A stretch of DNA of 64,000 bases from Microcella sp. (GTDB taxonomy: Bacteria; Actinomycetota; Actinomycetes; Actinomycetales; Microbacteriaceae), in the NCBI RefSeq assembly GCF_025808395.1, contig NZ_CP075524.1, positions 1,178,001 through 1,242,000 of the forward strand, read 5' to 3'. The translations under genes were made by a program, and so were the position numbers. Of the stretch, positions 8,345 through 15,154 are shown one piece after another (position 1 is the stretch's first letter; each line of letters opens with the position of its first letter). Under the pieces are notes generated by a model that was not told the origin of the DNA, did not search any database, and saw only the letters and a program-made list of their open reading frames with translations.

Positions 8345-9058
8345 ATGAACTGGGGGAACGAGTTTCTAGCGTGGCTGGCAACAGACGCGGGGTGGCGCGT
8401 GATGTCGGGTGCCGTCATTCCGGCTGTCGCCATCGTGGTCGCCGGCGTCATCGCCGCGGTGATCGCGAAGGGTGCGGTTCGCCGCCTCATCGCGCTGCAT
8501 CGACAGGATGCCCTCGCCGCGGCCGTGAGCGGCTTCGTGCTCGCGGGCCGCAAGTCGGCCCACTGGCACGAGCTCGGCGAGGTCGAGCGGGTGCAACTCG
8601 AGCACCTCATCGCCGAGAGCGAGACGCGCATCAGGCTGCTGCCCATCGCCGGGTCGGGGCTCGCGGCCACATGGGCCTCTCACCAGCTCGAGTCGATGAA
8701 GCGCGACTCGTCTGGTTTTCGCTTTCAAGCGCTGCAGACCCTCGGCGACTACCGCGATCGGCTCATCGAGTGGAGCCAGAAACCCCGCTCGGCCAAGAAG
8801 CTCTTCGGCGCCGACCTCGAGCAGTGGTCGATCGACGCATCGAACGAGTACCGGCCGAGCAGCCCGATCGACGGCGCGCCGGTGAGCGAGCCGGAGTCTG
8901 CCTGGGTCTCGTCACCTGGCACGACCGACGACCGCACGACGCTGACTCCCGAGCCGCCGAGCTCTGTCGCCGTGCACACGGGCACGATGCCCCTCATCAT
9001 CACGCACCCTCGACCGGCGAGCAGCGTGCGAGAGAGAGTGCTGCCCGGCTCGGTGTGA
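8345..9058 (+). CDS. Hypothetical protein with N-terminal membrane anchor
   Basis: 237 residues from the ATG at 8345. One hydrophobic segment lies at about 18-43 ('SGAVIPAVAIVVAGVIAAVI'). A soluble, helix-rich segment follows ('RRLIALHRQDALAAAVSGFV', 'EVERVQLEHLIAESETRIRL'), ending in a low-complexity Pro/Ser/Thr tail. No family is recognised with certainty. The first start candidate (TTG 8324) lies inside the palindrome and is less likely. The gene follows the EamA gene by 34 bp. Confidence 0.75.
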   Translation: MNWGNEFLAWLATDAGWRVMSGAVIPAVAIVVAGVIAAVIAKGAVRRLIALHRQDALAAAVSGFVLAGRKSAHWHELGEVERVQLEHLIAESETRIRLLPIAGSGLAATWASHQLESMKRDSSGFRFQALQTLGDYRDRLIEWSQKPRSAKKLFGADLEQWSIDASNEYRPSSPIDGAPVSEPESAWVSSPGTTDDRTTLTPEPPSSVAVHTGTMPLIITHPRPASSVRERVLPGSV

Positions 9059-9118
9059 CGCCGAGACCGCGCTCGAGCATCCTGTCGGCGCGGTGTGCTC
9101 AGCCGACCCGGCTGGCGC

Positions 9119-10513
9119 TCAGTGCGTGGCCTCGTAGGCGCGACGCGACCACATCGACACGTGGTGATGCATCTCGGCGATGAGGGGTTCGTGCTCGGGC
9201 TTCATGAGCACGCTGCGCATGATGCGGGCTCGCTCGGCATCGTGCTCGAGCTCGATGCCGCGCGCCTGCAGCTGCGCAGGGGTCACCACATAGGTGGCGA
9301 GGTGCGTCTGCTGCGGCCTCGTCGTGTCGGCGGCCATCTCGAAGATCGCCTGACTGACACGGTCGAGCTCTGACATGCGCTGCACGCGCGGCAGATAGGT
9401 GATGATGTCGAGCTGAGGGCGCTGGTACGGCTGCAGGATGTCGCTCTCGGCGATGAGCCCGTGCCAGGTCTGCGCCGCACGATAGCCGGGCAGCACGATC
9501 GCCCCGAGACCCTGCCTCGTCAGAGGGAACACCTTGAGCGTCGCCCACAGCGCAGCTGCACTCGCCCCCGCTCGCGAGCACTCGAGCTGAATCTCGCCGA
9601 AGTGCCGCTCGGTGCTCGCGAAGTAGGTGTAGGGCGACTCGTGGTGGTAGAAGCGCAAGATCGACTGGTCGTTGAACAGCACCGCCCCGCAGCCGTAGGG
9701 CTGCAGGCCGTGCTTGTGCGGGTCGACGACGACAGAGTCTGCCTGCGCGATGGCGCGAAAATGCCGCGCGGTCTCAGGGTCGAGCTCGTCGGCGATGATG
9801 GTGAAGAACCCGCCATAGGCCGTGTCGACGTGCACGCGCGCCCCGTGCTCGCGAGCGAGCGGAATGATGTCGGCGAGCGGGTCGACCGCCCCGAGCCCGG
9901 TCGTGCCGAGGGTGGCGACCACGACGCCGATGCGCCCCGTGGCGAGCTCGCGCTCGAGGGCGTCGAGGCTCATGCGGCCGTCGGCCTCGGTCGCGATGCC
10001 CACGGTGTCGATGCCGAGCACCTCGCCCATGCGCGAATGCGTGTAGTGGGCATCAGTCGAATGGGCGATCGCCTTGCCGGGCGCGATCTCGCGACTCACC
10101 CAGAGAGCCTCGAGATTGGCCGTCGTGCCGCTCCAGGTCAAATGGCCCATGTAGTCGGCGGGGTAGCCGAACATGGCGGCGAGCTGGTCGAGCACCTCGT
10201 GCTCCATGACGGTGGTGGCGCGGCTCGCGTCGATCGAGTGGTTGTTGGGGTTCAGCTGCATCGTCGCGACATAGGCGGCGACCGCAACCGGGTGCGGGGG
10301 CTTGAGCATCTGCCCGGCGTACTGCGGGTGGAAGTACGGAAAGTCGGCGTCGAGGCGCTCGACGAGCTCGCCGAGCACGGCGTGCACCTGGTCGGGGTCG
10401 ACATGCTGACTCTCGTGCACCTCCCACTCGCCGAAAGTGGCTTTGAGATCGGTGATGCCCTGAATCGGCTGCGGTAACAGCTCGCTCAACGACACGGCTC
10501 GCTTCTGGCTCAC
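9119..10513 (-). CDS. PLP-dependent group II decarboxylase (glutamate/aromatic amino-acid type)
   Basis: 464 residues. The PLP-binding lysine is Lys267 in 'VVVDPHKHGLQPYG'. Also present are 'HVDTAYGG' (Asp that contacts the pyridine nitrogen), 'TLGTTGLGAVDPL' and 'TWSGTTANLEALWVSRE'. This pattern fits the group II decarboxylases (glutamate, aspartate, tyrosine or DOPA decarboxylase) and not GadA, because the length and N terminus differ. The amino acid used is not certain. No transporter or regulator is adjacent, and the tRNA-Arg gene lies just upstream on the same strand. Confidence 0.88.
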   Translation of the reverse strand: MSQKRAVSLSELLPQPIQGITDLKATFGEWEVHESQHVDPDQVHAVLGELVERLDADFPYFHPQYAGQMLKPPHPVAVAAYVATMQLNPNNHSIDASRATTVMEHEVLDQLAAMFGYPADYMGHLTWSGTTANLEALWVSREIAPGKAIAHSTDAHYTHSRMGEVLGIDTVGIATEADGRMSLDALERELATGRIGVVVATLGTTGLGAVDPLADIIPLAREHGARVHVDTAYGGFFTIIADELDPETARHFRAIAQADSVVVDPHKHGLQPYGCGAVLFNDQSILRFYHHESPYTYFASTERHFGEIQLECSRAGASAAALWATLKVFPLTRQGLGAIVLPGYRAAQTWHGLIAESDILQPYQRPQLDIITYLPRVQRMSELDRVSQAIFEMAADTTRPQQTHLATYVVTPAQLQARGIELEHDAERARIMRSVLMKPEHEPLIAEMHHHVSMWSRRAYEATH

Positions 10514-10607
10514 GCCGCACTCCTTTGTGAGGATGGTTGTGCAGGCGAGTCTACCGCCGGGTCGTTCGGGGGCGTATGACTCTGAAGCACCACGAGATTC
10601 ACTCCAG

Positions 10608-10680
10608 TGCCCTCGGCAGGAATCGAACCTGCGACCAAGAGATTAGAAGGCTCCTGCTCTATCCGCTGAGCTACGAGGGC
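10608..10680 (-). tRNA. tRNA-Arg (TCT anticodon)
   Basis: On the minus strand the cloverleaf reads with acceptor GCCCTCG/CGAGGGC (7 bp), D arm TAGCTCAGCGGATAGAGCA, anticodon loop CTTCTAA with TCT, and T arm GCAGGTTCGATTCCTGC. The discriminator is A. CCA is not encoded. The anticodon stem has one C-U mismatch next to the loop. No integrase or duplicated 3' end was seen nearby. Confidence 0.95.
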
Positions 10681-10764
10681 TGGCTGATCAAGGGTACCGG
10701 AGCAGGTTCTCGGGTGACCCCCAGAGAAGCCCGCCACGCTGAGCGGAGTCGAGAGGGGCATCCA

Positions 10765-11151
10765 TTGGTCGATCGCATTCTGGGCGTGTACAACGCCGAC
10801 GGCGGCATCGTCGGCGAGCTGCGGTACATCATCGGCCACGCGCTGGGCACCGTCAGCTGCGCACTGTGCGACATCACCCACTCACCCGTGCGGCGCAAGC
10901 GCGAGTGGGACGCGTTCGTGGCAGCGCTCGGCATACCCGTCGACCTTCGGCACCTCAACGAGCTCGATGATCGCGAGCAGGCCGCGGTGGGCTCGAGCGC
11001 GCCCGTCGTGCTCGTCGAGCACGGCGGAGTGCTCGAACCGCTGCTCGACGCCGCCCAGCTCGAGGCGCTCGACGGCTCGGTCAGCGCATTCGAGGTGGCC
11101 GTTCGCGCAGCGCTCGCCGACCTCAGTCGAGGCTCTGCGCCAGCGCCGTGA
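10765..11151 (+). CDS. Conserved hypothetical protein
   Basis: 128 residues from a TTG at 10765; a GAGAGGGG purine run lies about 7 bp upstream. A longer frame to 10537 overlaps the tRNA on the other strand and is not credible. Conserved-looking parts are 'LGVYNADGGIVGELRYIIGHALGT' and a possible metal or redox pair in 'SCALCDITH'. A later segment resembles a thioredoxin-like beta-alpha-beta ('APVVLVEHGG'). The function is unknown. The 3' end overlaps the convergent thioredoxin-like gene by 29 bp. Confidence 0.75.
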   Translation: MVDRILGVYNADGGIVGELRYIIGHALGTVSCALCDITHSPVRRKREWDAFVAALGIPVDLRHLNELDDREQAAVGSSAPVVLVEHGGVLEPLLDAAQLEALDGSVSAFEVAVRAALADLSRGSAPAP

Positions 11152-11386
11152 GCAGTCGAGGCAGCGTGGGAACGCCGCTCGCGCGCAGCACCTCTGCCCC
11201 CTCGGCGTCGAAGATGATCGTCGTCGGCGTGCTCGTGATCTCGAGGTCTGCCGCGAGTTCTTGGTGAAAGGCGACATCGCGCTCGGTCACCTCGAGGGCC
11301 GGCACGAGCCGCTGCGCCTCGGCGACCACCTCGCGCGCCCGGTGGCAGGGTTCGCAGAAGGCTGAGGTGTAGAGGTCGAGTCGCAC
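11123..11386 (-). CDS. Small thioredoxin/glutaredoxin-like protein
   Basis: 87 residues from the GTG at 11386. The N terminus 'VRLDLYTSAFCEPCHRAREVV' shows a beta strand followed by a CEPC redox motif. The later 'ITSTPTTIIFDAEG' gives the cis-proline loop (T-P) typical of thioredoxin folds. It is shorter than a full thioredoxin, closer to glutaredoxin-like NrdH size, and its redox partner is unknown. It overlaps the convergent gene at 10765-11151 and diverges from orn with a 49-bp gap. Confidence 0.85.
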   Translation of the reverse strand: MRLDLYTSAFCEPCHRAREVVAEAQRLVPALEVTERDVAFHQELAADLEITSTPTTIIFDAEGAEVLRASGVPTLPRLLTALAQSLD

Positions 11387-11435
11387 CGTTCCAGCGTAGG
11401 CGAGTGGGGTCTGAGCGCCTCGATAGACTTGCTCA

Positions 11436-12056
11436 GTGAGTTCAACGACCGACCGCCTCGTCTGGATCGACTGCGAGATGACGGGGCTCGATCTGTCGGT
11501 CGACGACCTCATCGAAGTGGCGGTGGTCATCACCGACTACGAGCTCGAGCCCGTGCATCCGGGCTTCCAGATCGTCATCGCTCCCACCGAGGCGGGCCTC
11601 GCGAACATGGGCGAGTTCGTCACCGAGATGCACAAGTCGAGCGGGCTGCTCGACGAGCTCGCCGCCGGTGTCGCCATGGCAGACGCCGAGCAGCAGGTGC
11701 TCGCCTACATCACCGAGCACGTGCCGACCGCCGGGCAGGCGCCGCTCGCGGGCAACACCATCGGCACCGATCGCGCGTTCATCGCGAAGCACATGCCGCG
11801 CGTCGACGCCCACCTGCACTACCGGTCGGTCGACGTCTCGAGCATCAAAGAACTCGTGCGCAGGTGGTTTCCGCGCGTCTACTTCAACGCCCCGGCGAAG
11901 AACGGCGGGCACCGCGCCCTCGCCGACATTCTCGAGTCGATTCGCGAGCTCGACTACTACCGCAGAGCCGGGTTCGTCGATGACCCGGGGCCGAGCTCAG
12001 ACGACGCGCAGCTCATCGCCACTGAGGTCGTTGCGAAGTGGGAGTCTCGGCTGTAA
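11436..12056 (+). CDS. orn: Oligoribonuclease
   Basis: A 206-residue DEDDh 3'-5' exoribonuclease that degrades 2-5-nt RNAs and pGpG. ExoI motif: 'WIDCEMTGLD'. ExoII: 'IGTDRAFIAKHMP'. ExoIII: 'NGGHRALADILESI', with the catalytic His and Asp. The length matches the family. The start is GTG at 11436. The tRNA-His gene follows 37 bp later, an arrangement common in Actinobacteria. Confidence 0.97.
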   Translation: MSSTTDRLVWIDCEMTGLDLSVDDLIEVAVVITDYELEPVHPGFQIVIAPTEAGLANMGEFVTEMHKSSGLLDELAAGVAMADAEQQVLAYITEHVPTAGQAPLAGNTIGTDRAFIAKHMPRVDAHLHYRSVDVSSIKELVRRWFPRVYFNAPAKNGGHRALADILESIRELDYYRRAGFVDDPGPSSDDAQLIATEVVAKWESRL

Positions 12057-12093
12057 TAGACTGTCGTGTCGGCTCTCGCAAGAGAGCCAGCAT

Positions 12094-12170
12094 GGTGGGT
12101 ATAGCTCAGCTGGCAGAGCGCCTGGTTGTGGTCCAGGAGGTCGCGGGTTCAAGCCCCGTTACTCACCCCA
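12094..12170 (+). tRNA. tRNA-His (GTG anticodon), CCA encoded
   Basis: The acceptor GTGGGTA pairs with TACTCAC with one G-T wobble. A preceding G at 12094 is the G-1 expected for tRNA-His and faces C12167. The anticodon stem is CCTGG/CCAGG with GTG in the loop, and the T arm is CGGGTTCAAGCCCCG. The gene ends in an encoded CCA (12168-12170), unlike the tRNA-Arg at 10608. Confidence 0.97.
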
Positions 12171-12242
12171 AGTTGTGCGTCACCTCACGAGTCATCGGCC
12201 TGTACTGCGGGCGTCTTCAGCAATGACCGGCAGACTGAAGAC

Positions 12243-12548
12243 GTGACTCCCCCGACGACGGCCGCGCCGAGGCTTGACGAGAAGCTCGCCGAGCAGCCCC
12301 TGCACGCCGCCGAAGTGCCGTGGACGACCGTCGTCTGGAACGACCCCGTCAACCTCATGAGCTACGTCTCGTGGGTCTTCCGCCGACACTTCGGCATGGA
12401 TGCTCGCACGGCCGAGCACGCCATGATGCAGGTGCACAACGAGGGTCGGGCAGTCGTGGCCGAAGGCAACCGCGAGCACATGGAGCGTCACGTCGAGGCC
12501 ATGCACGAGTACGGGTTGTGGGCCACCGTCGAGAAGGCGCCGCAGTGA
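12243..12548 (+). CDS. clpS: ATP-dependent Clp protease adaptor ClpS
   Basis: 101 residues from the GTG at 12243. ClpS delivers N-degron substrates to ClpC/ClpA. The family core is clear: 'WTTVVWNDPVNLMSYVSWVF', 'AMMQVHNEGRAVV' and 'GLWATVEKA'. The acidic D-P pair and the Met/His residues that line the N-degron pocket are present. It overlaps the DUF2017 gene by 4 bp (GTGA), an actinobacterial pairing. Confidence 0.96.
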   Translation: MTPPTTAAPRLDEKLAEQPLHAAEVPWTTVVWNDPVNLMSYVSWVFRRHFGMDARTAEHAMMQVHNEGRAVVAEGNREHMERHVEAMHEYGLWATVEKAPQ

Positions 12549-13054
12549 AGATCGCGCTGCCTGAGGCGGCGAGCGCCGAGGTCTGCACGGTGACGGTCGA
12601 ACCCACCGAGGCGCGCATTCTGGTCTCGCTCGCCGACCAGCTGCAAGTGCTGCTCGCCGGCTCGCTCGAGCCGGGCGCCGACCTCGACACCGCTGTTCGT
12701 CGCCTGCTGCCCGATGCCTATCGCGCCGACCCCGAGCTCGCCGACGAGTGGAAGCGGCTCAGTCGCCGAGGGCTCGTCGACCGCAAGATCGGCTTCGCCC
12801 GCACCCTCTCGACCGCGCTCGCCCCCATCGTCGACGCTGAGACGGCGGTCGACGTGGCGTTGACGACCGAGGGGGCCCTCGACTGGGTGCGCGGCATCGC
12901 CGACCTGCGGCTCGTCATCGCCGACCGCATGGGCATCGTCGTCGACGGCGACGAGGGCACCTTCGCAGAGCCGGGGCTGCGCGAACTCTTCGAGCTGCTC
13001 GCCTGGATGCAAGACGGGCTCGTGCACGCGCTCGACACGGCTGACTCGACGTGA
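12545..13054 (+). CDS. DUF2017 family protein
   Basis: 169 residues from the GTG at 12545 that overlaps the clpS stop. An all-helical look ('TVEPTEARILVSLADQLQVLL', 'RRLLPDAYRADPELADEWKRL') and the position directly after clpS identify the DUF2017 family, which is found beside clpS in many actinomycetes. The function is not established; a role with the Clp system is inferred from context. The metallopeptidase gene begins 10 bp later. Confidence 0.88.
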   Translation: MKIALPEAASAEVCTVTVEPTEARILVSLADQLQVLLAGSLEPGADLDTAVRRLLPDAYRADPELADEWKRLSRRGLVDRKIGFARTLSTALAPIVDAETAVDVALTTEGALDWVRGIADLRLVIADRMGIVVDGDEGTFAEPGLRELFELLAWMQDGLVHALDTADST

Positions 13055-13064
13055 GGCCGGCACC

Positions 13065-13439
13065 GTGACCGACGACGACGCGCAGCCCGCGCTCGACCTC
13101 GACACCGAGGCTTTCGAAGCGCTCGTCGTCGCCGAGCTCGACGAGCTGCCCGACGAGATGGTCGACGGCCTCGACAACGTGGTGTTCGTCGTCGAAGACC
13201 GCCCAGACGACGGCTCGCTCGACCTGCTCGGGCTCTATGAGGGCACCGCGCTGACCGACCGCGGGCAGTACGGCTTCGGCGAGCTGCCCGACCGCATCAT
13301 CCTCTACCGCGAGCCCCTGCTCGCCATCAGTGCAGACCTCGACGAGCTGCGCGACCAGATTCACGTGACCCTCGTGCACGAGATCGCCCACTACTTCGGC
13401 ATCGACGACGACGAGCTGCATCGACTGGGGTGGGCGTGA
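13065..13439 (+). CDS. Zincin-like metallopeptidase-fold protein
   Basis: 124 residues from the GTG at 13065. The C terminus carries a gluzincin-type HExxH motif in 'LVHEIAHYFGIDDDELHRLGW'. The distal acidic/His residues match the small 'metallopeptidase family protein' (DUF1025-type) group found after clpS-DUF2017. The N-terminal half is very acidic. Protease activity has not been shown for the family. Its 3' end overlaps the next gene by 10 bp. Confidence 0.88.
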   Translation: MTDDDAQPALDLDTEAFEALVVAELDELPDEMVDGLDNVVFVVEDRPDDGSLDLLGLYEGTALTDRGQYGFGELPDRIILYREPLLAISADLDELRDQIHVTLVHEIAHYFGIDDDELHRLGWA

Positions 13440-14653
13440 GCCGCGCTCGGCGCGTGACGAGCGCCATCGTCGCCGTAGCCGTCGTCGCCGGCGCGGCCTA
13501 TGGGGCGGCTGCACTGCTGAGCCCGGTGCCGCGCTTGCAGGCCGTCGAGAGGCCGATCGACCTCGAAGCGAGTTGGAGCGAGACCCTCGCCCTGCCAGAG
13601 TCGGGCTCGACCGCCGCACTCACCGAGACGGGATCGATCGTGTCGGCGGGCAGTGCAGACCCTCGACCCATCGCCGGAGTCGCGAAAGTGGTGCTCGTCA
13701 ACGTCGTGCTCGCGACCGAGCCGCTGACCCTCGGCAGCCCCGGGCCCGCCCTCATGATCGACCAGCAGGCGGTCGACCGCTACCGCGAGCTCTCGGCCGT
13801 CGGCGCCCGCACCGTCGCGGTGGGCTTCGGCCAGACCTGGACTCGCCACGACCTCATCGCCGCCACCCTGCTGGGCTCGGCCAACAACACCGCCGAACTG
13901 CTCATCGACGACGTCTTCGGCGACCTCGAGGGCTACCTCGCTGCCGCGAACGCCTGGCTCGCCGACCAGGGGCTCGAGCAGTCGAGCGTCGTCGACGGAA
14001 CCGGCCTGGATGCTGGCTCACGCTCGACCGCCGACGAGCTGGCACGGCTCGGGCAGCTGACCATCGAGCATCCGGTGCTGGGCGATCTGCTCGAGCGCCG
14101 CCCGCGCGACACCAGCGCCGGCGTGCGCTTCGTCGACCAGGCGGCGTTCATCGCCGATGCCGGCACCATCGGCATCGTGCGGTCGTACACCGACGCCGCC
14201 GCCGTGTGCGTGCTCATGATCGTGTCGATCGCCGTGCCCGGCGTGGGCACCGAGCTCGTCTCGGTCGCGATGCTCGGCCAGCCCAGCTACCCCCAGGCCG
14301 AGCGCGCAGCACGCGAGATCGTCGCCTCGCTCGGCGAGTCGGTGCGAGCGGTCGAGGTCGTCAGCGCCGGTCAGGTCGTCGCAGAGCTGCAGTCAGAGTG
14401 GGGGCAGTCGACGACGCTCGTCGCCGGCAGCGCGGTGAGCGTCAGCTCGACCGACCTCGACGAGCTGAGCACGAGACTCGAGCTCGCCCCCCGCTCGACT
14501 ATCGTTCGCGGCACCGACGCCGGCAGTCTCGTCATCACCGCACGAGGCGTCGACCAGGTCGTGCGGCTGACCTCGACCGGCGGCATCAGCGAGCCAGGAG
14601 TCGCATGGCGCTTCGCCGACCCTGTCACGGTCATCCAGCGCTGGACGCGCTGA
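13430..14653 (+). CDS. S11 D-Ala-D-Ala carboxypeptidase-like protein, active-site Ser absent
   Basis: 407 residues. One N-terminal membrane segment (about 9-30) anchors an extracytoplasmic domain related to the PBP5/DacA family. The SxN motif is present as S150-A-N152. However, the place of the SxxK nucleophile motif reads G83-V-A-K86, so Ser is replaced by Gly. The expected KTG region appears only as 'AGTIGIVRSYTDA', without Lys. The protein is therefore probably a pseudoenzyme that binds or scaffolds at the envelope. The start is GTG at 13430, or GTG at 13436 overlapping the previous stop. It ends the clpS run. Confidence 0.85.
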   Translation: MGVSRARRVTSAIVAVAVVAGAAYGAAALLSPVPRLQAVERPIDLEASWSETLALPESGSTAALTETGSIVSAGSADPRPIAGVAKVVLVNVVLATEPLTLGSPGPALMIDQQAVDRYRELSAVGARTVAVGFGQTWTRHDLIAATLLGSANNTAELLIDDVFGDLEGYLAAANAWLADQGLEQSSVVDGTGLDAGSRSTADELARLGQLTIEHPVLGDLLERRPRDTSAGVRFVDQAAFIADAGTIGIVRSYTDAAAVCVLMIVSIAVPGVGTELVSVAMLGQPSYPQAERAAREIVASLGESVRAVEVVSAGQVVAELQSEWGQSTTLVAGSAVSVSSTDLDELSTRLELAPRSTIVRGTDAGSLVITARGVDQVVRLTSTGGISEPGVAWRFADPVTVIQRWTR

Positions 14654-14659
14654 ACCCGC

Positions 14660-15154
14660 TCACTCGGCGGCGACGATCTCGTCGGCCATGCCGCGCGGAT
14701 CATGCAGCCGGGCGTGCCACTCCTCCTGCCGCGCCCAGCGCTGCCAGTTGCGCGCGAACGCCTCACCGTCTCGAGCGATCGCGCGACGCCGACGCTCATC
14801 GTCGGGCAGCTCGATCCAGATGGCGTGGTCGGCGAGCGCACGGGCCGCGGGGCTGATGGCTCCGCAGCCCTCGACGACGAGCGCGCGGCGCGGGTCGAGG
14901 TCGTGCCACGAGCCGGGGCGAGCATCCACCCAGTTCCACGACCGCCAGCGCGGGGTCGTGCCCTCGGCGATCGCCCGCAGCACGTGCCGCAGCACGTGCG
15001 CCTCGCCCGCTTCGAGGCCGTCCCACCCCGGGTACACGTCGTCGAGGCTCAGCAGCTGCGCGCCCGTGCGCGTCGCGAGCGCGGTGGCGAACGTCGTCTT
15101 GCCCGAGCCGGAACGCCCGTCGACGAGGGTGATGCGCGGCCGGTCAGATGACAC
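14660..15154 (-). CDS. P-loop small-molecule kinase-like ATPase
   Basis: 164 residues from the GTG at 15154. The Walker A motif is 'VDGRSGSGKTTFATALA', followed by 'LLSLDDVYPGW' (Asp of the acceptor site) and 'RALVVEGCGAISPAARALADHAIWIE', as in uridine-kinase/NRK-like proteins. It is shorter than uridine kinase and the substrate is unknown. It overlaps the fused ECF transporter gene by 11 bp and so belongs to the TPP-riboswitch operon. Salvage phosphorylation of a thiamine-related compound is a reasonable inference, not a demonstrated role. Confidence 0.82.
   Translation of the reverse strand: MSSDRPRITLVDGRSGSGKTTFATALATRTGAQLLSLDDVYPGWDGLEAGEAHVLRHVLRAIAEGTTPRWRSWNWVDARPGSWHDLDPRRALVVEGCGAISPAARALADHAIWIELPDDERRRRAIARDGEAFARNWQRWARQEEWHARLHDPRGMADEIVAAE

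Noticed and set aside
10608..10680. tRNA-Arg as a phage or island attachment site
   Set aside because: No integrase and no duplicated tRNA 3' end was found on either side.
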